The position numbers and the translations under genes are program-made. A stretch of DNA of 64,000 nt from Pratylenchus scribneri (taxonomy: Eukaryota > Nematoda > Chromadorea > Rhabditida > Pratylenchidae), in assembly GCA_030063045.1 (NCBI GenBank), contig JAQSEB010000020.1, forward strand, positions 2,666,001-2,730,000, given 5' to 3'. The notes below the pieces were generated by a model, which was not told where the DNA came from, ran no database searches, and saw only the letters and a program-made list of their open reading frames with translations. The first letter of the stretch is position 1, and every line of letters starts with the position of its first letter. Shown here piece after piece: positions 46,724-57,700 of the stretch.

Positions 46724-47885
46724 TTCCCTTTTATGATTGGATCATCTACTCATCTTTCTGTACCTCCGTATTCCATTGGCTTCATCCCTCCTTCTAATTG
46801 GGCCTAATTCCGAATGTTTTACAATCCCCCTATTAAATTACAAATGTTTTACAATCCAAAACATTTAAAAAATGTCCTTCCCCAAATACTATTCAAGGTT
46901 CTATTCGTCTAATACCTCGTGCCATTCTACGCCTTGAAAATAAAACAACATCTAATTTTAATGGATTAAAATCATTCAAAATTCACTCAATTAGCCATCA
47001 ATTCACTCATTCATTCATTGTCAATCCAATTCACAATCATCCCTTTTGTGGATAATTCGCCTTTTGCTTTGTTTTTATAACCAAAAAAACAATTTTCCGT
47101 TGCCTAAATCTGGATTGTGGGGATTGAAATTGAATTGAACTGGTATATATATATAGCCGTGTTCAAAATGCTTTTCTGCTGGAGACGAAAACGGATCTCG
47201 AAAAGAAGGGAGGATATTCTCCCCATTTGCCCTTCTACCCCAATTTCTCGCTCATTCGCCGGGAACTCGTTTTTTGGGACCCTAAGGCAAATTGAAAGGC
47301 AATGAACCAAAAGGGGGTCGGCTTATCCCTTTCCTTCCTTCCATTTCCCCCAAATCCAGGTTTATGCTTTGCATTGCTTATCTGGTGCCCCCAATCACCA
47401 ATTTCACCTAACTAATTTTGAGGGAATTAACCCCAAGAAATGATCAGAAATTTAATTTTTTCTCAATTTAATATTCGGCATTTTTGAACATCAATTTTCC
47501 CTCTCTCTCTTTCTAATTCCTCTCAATAGAAAATTCGTCGTTTTTCTCAATTTCCAAATTGGGTAGAAAACATTCATTCATTTTTTGCTTCTCCAATTTT
47601 CTCCTTGTTATTTGCCATTCTATCCGGAACAATAATAATGGAAATGGAAGCCGAAAAAGGGAAAAGTGCGCAATCCTCCATCCTTTTTTTCATTTCCTTC
47701 CGCTTTTCTCCTCCTTCAAGAGTCCGTTAATGGCACCCAAAAAAAGGGAAATTTAGCGAGAGAAATTCCCCAATTCAAATTATTTTATTCATCTTCCCAT
47801 TGTTTGAATTAAAAGTGTGAATGAGAGAAAGGGATTAATTTAATCCATTAATTAGAATAAATATTCCCCTCAATCCATTTTAAAG
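46724..47885. other. Intergenic, C/T-rich, upstream of the PAN gene
   Basis: Divergent intergenic region between a minus-strand and a plus-strand gene. C/T-rich from about 47300 on the + strand. TTTTAAAG abuts the downstream ATG at 47886 and could be a trans-splice acceptor. Confidence 0.55.
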
Positions 47886-50800
47886 ATGTTCATTAGGACA
47901 AATATATTTGCCTCCAATTTGGCCTTGATTGTTTCATTCATTTTCATTCCATCCATTCATTCCCAAGGCTATGCCGCCTATTCTGGTTTTGGAGCCGATC
48001 AATTAGAAAATGACCCAAAATCGGTGGCACTTGCCTCCAACATTCGAAAGGCCCCTGTGGCCCCAATTGCCCCTCCAAGGTTGCTGGAATTGGAAGAGAA
48101 TAATGGATTAATTAATTAGGGTTCCCCTTTTCCCTTCGGATGAGCCAATAATAAATGCGGGAAACAGTAACAATGGCCAATCAGCGACCAATTCAGTCAG
48201 CTATAGGCCTGCACCGCCTCCAGTCAGAAGGGATGCAAGGAGTGAGGGAAAATGCAGATTTGGTCAAATTTGAATGATAATCCACCAATAATAATTCATC
48301 GGAATATTTGAAGATGGGGCAAAATGGCAAATGCATCCACAATCGGCGGCGGCAAATGCCGTAATGTTCGACAGGACCAGTGGATTGAGTTGTGAGCAAT
48401 GCATGGATTTATGCACTAAATTTCAAGTAAAAATGCTAAAGCATAATAATTGGAATATTTAAAAGGATCATTCAACGGAATGGATTTGTCGATCATTGAC
48501 CTACGATCATCGATGGAAAATATGCGACCTTTTTGCGGTGAATGGCACTGAATCGCCATATTTCTTGTTGGATTATGAAGGACGCGACTATTTTGAGTAA
48601 AATTCTCTCAAAAATTAGAATCAATTGTCCGTAGATATATGGCCGCATTGCCCCCAACTGATTTAGAAATGTTGGGAATTAGCCGAAAAGAGGAAAGGGA
48701 TTCAGCAAATTACGATAAAAATTCGATTGTGCCTGCAGTTACGCCTGCCCCATCCCCAAATTCTGTTCAAAGCAAAACAGGCAAGAAAGAAAATAATTCA
48801 TTTTATTCCATTAAAATGAACCTTTAGAAGAAGGTTTGGATGGGAACAACAAACAATGCCTTTGCCCTTGCAAGGCATTGGCCCAATTGACGGCTCAAGA
48901 AATCCCCCCACTGGATTTGGGTGCCAATGGCAATGAAAAGGAAAATATTAGCCATCAATTTGATGATTTCCCATCAAATACATCATCCATTCCTGCAGAT
49001 GAATTGAATGTTGGCCAAAATGAGGCAAAATGGACAATTGGAGGAATTCATTAATTATTCCAACATTTTTAGCCAATTTTGTTTCCGTCGGCTGAAAATT
49101 CGCCAAAACATTTGGCCGGAGTCAAACCCATTCCTTCAATTTCTGCTGAAGGCAACATTTTTGAATCGTCGCCGTCACCTTTGCCCATAATTGGAGGCCA
49201 ATCATCATCAGCTTCAATTGAAATGACCATCAATTCTCAATCGACCCAAGAGCCAGTGATTTATTCATTTGATCCATTTTTATGCCCCAAAAAAATATTT
49301 ATTCAGAATCGTGTTTTTCCTTCACTTTCTCCTTTGCCTCCTTCTATTTCTGATTCTTTCCCACAGCCAACAACAACAATAAATTCCATTGGGGAAGAAC
49401 AACAAAATGAAAATAACCAAAAACAACAACAAAATTCATCGATGGCCTCTTCCGATTTGGATTTGCTTTCCTTCAATTCATCTTCTTCTTCTTCCTCCAC
49501 ATTTTTTGATGCTCAATTCGATTCTTCCTCCTTTCCTCCTCAATCAATTTCCTCCGAATTGACTTCATTTTCCATTCAATCCTCTTCTTCTTCAATTCCA
49601 CCAATTTCATCTAATTTTGCCTCTATTGATTCGTCCATTCAACAATCCTCCGCCAATTCATCTTCTTCCCCATCCATTTCATCAGAGACTATCACAATTA
49701 CCAATACTTCCTCTTCATCTTCATCATCCTCTTCTTCATCATCTTCTTCATCCTCATCTTCTTTATCTTCCGCTGATTCATCATCAATCTCCTCATCATT
49801 TTCATCATCTTCGGCGGATTCCTCCAAACCATCCTCCAATATTCGAAAAGCATTCGCCTCCAAAACATTCCAAGTCAATTTTTTTTTAATTTTTCATAAA
49901 ATTCATTTTTGAATTTAGCCCTATAAGGAAGTGCGCGTTCCATTTCGAAAAACATTGGACAAAGTTGCCCGTGTGGGGATGAGATTGTTTACGGATAATG
50001 GGAATTCGGGCGAGAAAAGGATGCCATTCTCTGCGGAAATTACACAGCAAAAATCCATTCGGTCTTGCCCAAAAGAAGGCCAAACTGCGCATTATGTGCA
50101 AATTCGGGGGAGAATGGGCAAAAGGAAAGGCCGAATTGAATTGACCAAAGGGGCGAAGGACCAAAAGGAATGTTTGAATGCTTGCGATTCGCCCTCCGGC
50201 CATTTATCTGTTTGGTTGGTTTATTTTTGGAATTGTCGGATTCATTTCCTATTCAGTAATTCTGCACAATTGTCACCAAAAGGATGCGAATTGTCGCAAT
50301 CAACGGCGAATTTGAGTTTGGGTGATTCTTTGGTTGTTGTGCCAAAAAATCATTCATCCGAATATTTGGAGAAAATTTGTTTGGATTCGAACATTGCCAA
50401 AAGTTTTTGCCAATTTTCTAACTTGATTTATTTTGATTTATATTCAGGTGAAAGCCGACACATTTTCCAAGCAATTCCCGGCTTTATTCTCGTTGGGTAA
50501 ATTATTTTCATATAATCCAATTCATTTAATCAATATTCCCTTTAAGCCATGTCCAAGAGGTGTCAAATGCTGGCTCATTGGCCGAATGCCTCAAATCCTG
50601 TTTGTTGGCTGAAATTGACTTTGGATTTGTTTGCAAATCATTAATGTATTATCCAGCCGATCAAGACCAAGTCAAAATAATTGGATTTGATCAATTTTGG
50701 AATAAATATTCAGAATTGTCTGATGAATTCGGAAAGTCGGCACACACAAAAGGATGTTTTCGTGCCGGAGGACCAATCGGTGGTGAATATGCTCTATTTG

Positions 50801-51378
50801 GACATTGATCAACCACAAAAAGTGCCATTGGCATTGCCAACATTGGGCAGAGGGAAATTGGATGAACAGAGGAGATTCAGGGTGGGCAAAGGGGGAATCG
50901 AATGATAGGATTACTGTATTGAAAAAGGATTCACCAATGGATGCAAAAATGGGTGAAGGATGGGAGAGGGCAAATGCCACATGGACTCGATGGTCAAAAT
51001 GCCTGAATTCAAGTGAAAATGCAAACAATGAAATGAGGCATCGATATTTGAAATGCAAAGAGGCAAAAGATGTCCGAAAATGCCCAAAAGAATCGATTCC
51101 ATGCAAAAGAAGTAACAGACTTATTATTAGATTATATTGGGATATTCCCAATTTAAAGTGCCATCATTGAAAATTCAACGAATTTGGAGGCCAGAAATGG
51201 AGCAATTTGCCAAAAATGAATTCAGTGATTGTCTGGCAGTGAGGGATGCCAGGGGCATGAAAAGATGTCCATATGGGATGAGGTAGGGGGGCAATGAATT
51301 GAAACAGTAATTATTGTTGACTTTTTTAGGTGGAATGGCTCAAAAAGGGAATTTTGTACTCCTCCAATGGATTGCTAA
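47886..51378 (+). CDS. Secreted PAN/Apple-domain protein with poly-Ser linker and TSP1-like tail
   Basis: Fourteen exons (47886-48079, 48120-48262, 48314-48426, 48466-48596, 48635-48780, 48828-49024, 49073-49873, 49919-50214, 50257-50496, 50547-50670, 50714-50881, 50928-51111, 51159-51282, 51330-51378) encode 969 residues; every junction is phase-compatible. It has a signal peptide (MFIRTNIFASNLALIVSFIF...HSQ), then a PAN domain (LSCEQCMDLCTKF, WICRSLTYDHRWKICDLF), a CLCPC motif, a long Ser/Gln-rich linker with uninterrupted Ser around 49710-49780, and further PAN-like Cys-rich modules (KECLNACDSPSGHLSVC, LAECLKSCLL...FVCKSLMYY). It ends with a WTRWSKC...RHRYLKC module reminiscent of thrombospondin type 1 repeats. 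PAN domains bind protein or carbohydrate, so an extracellular-matrix role is plausible. Introns 5 and 6 (48781-48827, 49025-49072) are both GC-AG. Confidence 0.85.
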
Positions 51379-51659
51379 ATTAAAATATTGTTGACCATTT
51401 TGTTAATGTATTCAGTGATGATTTGAAGAAGGGCCCTAAAAATAAATGCCATAAAATTGTCCGTGTGCATTTTTTCCAAATTTTATTCTTTTTGTACAAA
51501 AATTCAATTTGTTCATTTTGTGCAGATAAAAAGGCATTAATAGGAAAATGAGAGATCAATCGCATTTTGTGGAATAATAATTATAAGTAAATAATAAAAT
51601 ATGAGTGAAATATGTTTGATGAGTTCATTTAAAATATATTGCTCCCAATTTTGTTCATT

Positions 51660-54600
51660 TCATTTTGGTGGAGGATCGCTGAGTGGTTCGCTGGCCGTTT
51701 CCGAATTGAATTCGCCGCCCAAATGGCCGCCTCCATTCTCCATAATTTCGCCTCCATTTTTGGTTGCCTCATTTGTGGCCAAAGGTGATTGTTGTTGGAT
51801 CCTTCTGGCCATTGGGTGGGTGTGGACGACGACTCCATTTCGAAGGGAGAGGAAATGATTGGAACGAAGCAATGGAGAATCGGCCGGCGAACATTTTGAA
51901 TAATTGTTGGAAATTGAGGAGGAATCCACCAGTCCATAGGTCACCGTTTTGCGTTGTTCTCGACGTCGGGCTGCAAAATAAAAATTAAATTATGGAATAA
52001 TTGGATGGAGAATGCCCCATTGTCAATGCCAGTTATTTTTCCTACCATATTCCTCACTTTTTGTCCAAATATCACGCCTACCTATCAATCATATTTTGCC
52101 TCAGTCAGCCTCTTTTTTGAAACCCACTAATCTTCACAAAATGTTCATTTTTTTCGATTTTCTTTTTTTTCCATTTTCTGGGCACAATAAATAAATATAT
52201 TTATTAAAGTCCAGCCCAACTAATCCCAATGCCCATCCTTAGACCACTGGGCACCCGGGGAAGGCCCGGGCGAGAGCCTAGGCCTAGCTCTCGCCCCAAA
52301 CAACTTTAGCCCTAAATTAGGAATAATATCTATATCAAAAAATGTTAGAATTCCCTCACCAAGCTCCGAGAATGGCATTGATGATCGACTGGATTGGCTA
52401 TATTTGACCATTGGCTTTGGCAAACATTTGGGCGAAATGCCGGTGACCAAACAAGCGGATGCGGCCTTAAAAAGCAAAAATAATTGGTTAATTGTAAACG
52501 GAGGTTAATTGAAAAAAAATGTTAATTTATTAGGGAGAAAATATATTAGCAATTTTGAGAATGAAGGAAAAATAAAAATGTTAAAAAAAAGATGAAAGAA
52601 AGAATTGGAAAAAAAAGAATGAATTGGAAAATATTCTGACCAAATGAAATGTGTTCATGAATTTGGTAGGCAAAATCTGGAAAAATTGCCAATAATTAAA
52701 AGAAGAGAAAGAATGAAAGAAAGCATAAATTTTAAGAGGAATTTTAATAAGCAAAAGTGAAAAGTATCTTTAGGGAAAAGCAAAAAATTAACTTACAACC
52801 TTGGCAACCATAATGTGCTGCTTTTCCTTCAGCAATTTGCTTTTGAGCCGATTGGTGAAGAATTCAGTTTTGCCAAAATATGCAAGCGAATTTGTGGCCG
52901 AATTGAGGACAACGCCAAAATCGGAAAGGCGCACCAAAATGCTGAGAATAATTCCAAATGAATCAATGCCATAAAATGTCTCATAAATGTCGAAAAAAAT
53001 TGGCAAAGATCTGATGAAAAATGAGGAAATAATTATTTTTACAAAATGAATTAATGGCACTGGCACCTGAGGATGAGGAATTTGATGGCAATAAAAATGG
53101 AAACAGTTCGAGAAACTTTCTCCTTCAATTCCTCCAAAGCCACGAGGGAACGACGACGATTTTGGGCCTCGAAAAGCATTCGACGAGCCTTCAGCGCAGA
53201 ATGGACTTTGTATTCGGTGACAATGGTCAAAAGGGTTATGCAAAGAATTGGCCCAATTGTTTGGGAACTCATTGCAATTGCAGTTCGAATTAAATTGTAC
53301 TAAATAAATAAATTAATTTGAATTAGATTAGTGTGGATTTATTGATGACTACATTTTGTGATTGCCTCAATTGGGTTGGGAAAAGTTGCATTGAGAATGT
53401 GTTATGGGCGAATGCAAAACATGGAACCAATTCAAATTCGAAGAACACCGAAAAATTGAGCATAAATGCGAAAATGAGGACACACACTAAAAAGGGGAAA
53501 TAATTTATTTGAAGGAATGAATTGGCCATACTTGGGAAAAGGAATGGCCGAAACAATTTGCGCATATTCGGCTTTTTATGGCTGCTCAATAATCTTTTTG
53601 AAAGTGTTCGAACAAGGCCACCACTGCGAAAAATGCTTCCACTGATTTCGGTGTCCGGATCGCCGCCCAGTGATGAGGAAGATTTTCTCATATTATCCTG
53701 CAAATTTGAATTAAATTTAATGGCCGATTAATTCTATAGACAATATTGCCTAATAAGTGCCTTTTCTATTCATCCTACTGTACCCCAACTTCTTGCCTAC
53801 ACCTGTCAGCCGTCAACCTATCAATCAAATATTGCCCCAATCTGTCTTTTTAAATCCACTCTTCCCCCCACAAAATGTTCACTTTTCTTTTCATTCTGTT
53901 TTTCCATCTATGCACAACAGATAAATATTCATTTAGTCAGTTCAACTAATCTTCATCCACTAATCTAGGGCCATTGGGGGTTTTTAAGCTCCCGGCAAAT
54001 GGCCAGAGCCAGAGCCTGGCCCATTCTCGCCCCGAACAACATTAGTCTGGGAAATAAGACTTAACTCACATTTCTTTTTGGCTCCCGAATTCGGGCATAT
54101 CGTAATGGGAACCAAACAACAAGAAAACGTTGAAATGTGATGAAAACAACTAAAAGGGTGGATGCAGTGGTTGCGGCACTGACAATGCCATGGAAAATGA
54201 GAACACTGCTTTGCTCATCCCACATTAGGTTTTTGCCGAGTAAAAGGATGGAACAAGCCTCCAATGAATGGTAAATTACCACCATCGAAATGAGGAATGA
54301 ATCGCAAACACAAAGTGTATAAAGGGCTGAATTGGTGGAGGGATTGAATTGGATTTGAATGAATTGAGGCAAACCAGCGGTCAAATCACGATTTAGGCCG
54401 GCACGTGCCAAAAAACGAACGGCAAAATGGCAGCCGACAAAGGCCAATAATGCGGCAATGATGGTGATTGGACCATCAAGCCAAAGGGAAATTAGCCGAA
54501 TTAAATCATCGTTCAAATCTACAAAAATTGGCATTGAATAAAGCCAAAAATGCCACCAAAACCGACCATATCTGTATGTACAATTTGGAGTGTCCAAATC

Positions 54601-54738
54601 CTCGGCCAAACGAATTGCCGTTGAGGCAACAAAATGATGTTCAGCCGTCGCCCTTTTCACCGTTTCATTGCTCAATTCAACAATTGACGAATTATTGGCC
54701 ATCAATTCGTCCTCAAGCAATTTGAATGCCGGAGGCAT
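51660..54738 (-). CDS. Rhodopsin-family neuropeptide GPCR, FMRFamide-receptor-like
   Basis: Seven minus-strand exons (54738-54070, 53697-53532, 53486-53353, 53299-53067, 53010-52797, 52465-52360, 51970-51660) encode 610 residues. The extracellular N-terminus has NSS, NET and NCT glycosylation sites. Seven membrane segments can be followed: TM1 (PITIIAALLAFVGCHFAV), TM2 (LYTLCVCDSFLISMVVIY), TM3 ending FITFQRFLVVWFPLRYA (QRF in place of DRY), TM4, TM5 (IGPILCITLLTIVTEYKV), TM6 (VSIFIAIKFLIL) and TM7 (DFGVVLNSATNSLAYF, an NSxxN...Y variant of NPxxY). The pattern matches nematode FRPR-type receptors. The third loop and the C-terminal tail are long and basic or Ser-rich. Two introns (51971-52359 and 53698-54069) each contain a copy of one dispersed repeat. 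Confidence 0.85.
52015..52320. repeat. Dispersed repeat copy 1 (in GPCR intron)
   Basis: Aligns by eye with 53745-54055. Shared blocks in the same order include CCTATCAATCA, CACAAAATGTTCA, CACAATAAATAAAT/CACAACAGATAAAT, CAACTAATC, a GC-rich patch with GCGAGAGCC or GCCAGAGCC, and CTCGCCCC(A/G)AACAAC near the end. It lies in the last intron of the minus-strand GPCR. No transposase or tRNA-like box is seen. Confidence 0.7.
53745..54055. repeat. Dispersed repeat copy 2 (in GPCR intron)
   Basis: Second copy of the repeat at 52015-52320, same orientation, in the first intron of the same GPCR gene. It shares the end block CTCGCCCCGAACAACATTAG. The copies are clearly diverged. Confidence 0.7.
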
Positions 54739-57700
54739 TTATTATAATGGAAAGACCACCCGCGGAAAAATGAATAAATTGGAGGAAATTGGGCCAATCC
54801 CAAAGGAGGGAAATAAGTTGTGGGCTGAAAAAAAGGGAAATATAAATTGAGGGAAAATTGGATGCCAAAAAAGGGATTTTGTAAATTTATTATTGGAAAT
54901 GATAAATTCGGAAGGGAAAATAAAATGCGGAAAGAAAATTAAAAGGGAAAATGAAAATTGGGAATGGATAAATTTAATTATTTTCAATTTTTGCCCAATT
55001 AGTTTGGCAGCTTTTTGCACTCGCAAATTTGCATATTTAAATTTAATTTGCTAAAAGGGAATAAACTATTAAATTCATCCATCGATCAAATCATAATTGT
55101 GAATTATTCTCAATATTTTTGCCAATTTTTGTCCAATTAATTTGTTCAGCTTTTTCCTCGCAAATTCATTTGTTTGTATAAAAAAGTGCATTCCTCTACA
55201 TCAATTTCGCATCATTTTATTCATTTTTGGTGCATTTTTGATCATTTTGATGGGAAAAAACGATGCTTTTGCTTTGGGTTTTCCCGGGGATAAAAAAAAG
55301 GTTAATTGAGGGCCAAATTTGAATCCATCATTTTGGGCAAAATTGACGCAGATTTTTGGCCAAGAAGATGACAAATTTATGGCCAAAACAACAAAAAGGA
55401 GGAATGGGGAAATTATAGGATTTTGGGATGAACATATGCCAAAAGACCGAAGAAACCTTTTCCTTGGCCAAAACATCCTTTAAATAACCTATTTTTATTA
55501 TTCCCGGAGGGCAAAATGATGATAATTCCCCTCTCAAATTTCGTCTTTTATGGCCTTCAATGGGAAATAAAAAATATTTTTATTGGGGCCAAAAGACAGA
55601 TGGGCAAAAAGAATATTTTTATATCTGGAAAGGGTTGGTTAAATCCCAATGTTGGATTTATTCTCAATGTGTGGCCATGCCATCATTTTTAGCCGATTAA
55701 AGGGACAAAGACTGGATTTGAATGGGAAATGGACAAATTTAGAATGTTTTGGCACAACAAACTACAATCAAATTTATTCCCCCTCATCCATTGATGGCAA
55801 CAATTTAAAAGAATTAAAAAATCAAAGAATAAAGAATAATATTAAACGGATTAAAAGTAGAGAGGGAAGGGCAAATTGGCATTCTTTTGGTGGGGTTGAA
55901 TGCCGAAATGAATATTGGTGCCAATTTTGAAAGGGCAAATGTGGATTAATAAAATGAAGAAGGGGATGAGGTGGGGGATGCGCGAAATGGCAATTCTTGG
56001 GGAAAGACGAAGAAGAAGGCCCACGACAAAATAATTGTACGGAGGGGGGATGATTCCGTGACTATACGAATGAAAGTAATCATAGTGGAATTGGGGGATC
56101 CACTGGAATCAATTTGTGGGCATGAAAAGAAATATTCGGGGGAAATGAGAAGAAAAAGGGAATTATGGCCAAGTTGGCCTAAAATCCGTTTAAAAAAAAA
56201 CAAAAATAAATTCATTTGGATTACATGGGAGGGGGAGGGGGCGATGGACAAATCCCAGGAGAGGCCAATTATTTTGGCCCAATCTAGGATGAAAATGAAA
56301 TAATTGAATGGATGAATTGTTTGCCACCCACGGTGGATGGGGGAAAAGTGCGCAAATTGGTGTTGGGGGAATATGGCGTGATTATTTTCTGTGCTAATGC
56401 AAAATGAGCCAATTCCCTTTTGGCCAATTTGTGAAAATGCATCTGCTGTGTCTGCCCCTCACCCTTACCCTGAATATTGCCCAATGATGACGGATGAATG
56501 AATTAATTGGGATTGTTGTGTTTTTATCCTATTAAAATTTGCCAAAAGTTTAAAAAATGCTTGTAAAAAGGACAGACAATTTAATGGCATTTTTGATGGA
56601 AAAAAAGGACAAAAAAAAACGATGAATTTGGATGGATGGCTCCAACGAAATTTGCATTATTTCATTGATGAAAGGAGGAATATACAATATACCCAATAAA
56701 ACATTATGAATATTCACAAAAGGGCATCATTCCTGTGTACTTCTACTTATTCTACCTAATTAATAGTCCGCCTCGGCATTCCTTTCTTCCTGGTATTTTG
56801 CCCTTCCATTCAATTCAATTTTGGGGCTTCATCCTTTTTTTTTCGCAGACATTATTTTAAAATGGAGATTATTGGATGGAATAACAATGGGATTGACTCG
56901 AATTGAATGGAAATAATCGCATTTAATTTCAAATAAAAAATATTGATCATGAATGATCCGCATTCTCTGATCAAACCGAAACAAAAGGAAAAGGAATGGC
57001 AATGGATGGATTTGCATAGCCAATCTACTCTATTTCAATTCACATTCTTTTTTTATTGACGTCGATTGGTGGAATAATTTTTTGTTTGAATATTCCCCCA
57101 AGCCAAATATGATTCCCTCTTTCTTGTTGGGGACAATTTAATTTACATCAAATGGAAAAAAATGGGGAAAAGTTGTTGCCATTTTTGTTGGCAAAAATTG
57201 GCAAAATGAAGGGGGGGGGGGGAATGAAGGTGTGCTTTGGAAATTAATCAAATTGAAGGGGACAAATTATGGATGGACCCAAAAATGGGGAGAAATTGGG
57301 ACACGGGCCAAAAGCCAACAAACAAATATGGCCGGACAATTTTTGAGTGTCGCCGAAATTTGAGAAACATTCGAAAGGGGGAGGGAAGGCCAAGGCAAAT
57401 GGCAACCCAAAAAATTATTATTTATCGAATTATTGTGCCAAAAATGTGGTACAGGAAATAGAGAGAAGGAATGGTGTGAGGGATATTAAATAAAATATTT
57501 TGGCATTAAATTAATTTGATTTAATATTGGAATTTGGTGAAATTGGAAAGAAATATTGAATATTTATTAATGTTATTTTAGCTGTGCATTTTTAAAATTG
57601 GCACCATTGGATGGGGATGTCATTAACTGTGCTTTATAGTTGCAAAAAGTGTCCGTAAATTTTCATGGAATTAATTTGCTTCCTTCCATTTTAAGTCAGG

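Noticed and set aside
49303..49878. Acidic (Asp/Glu-rich) open frames antisense to the poly-Ser exon
   Set aside because: They mirror the TCT/TCA Ser codons of the PAN gene, which has complete splice-phase support on the + strand.
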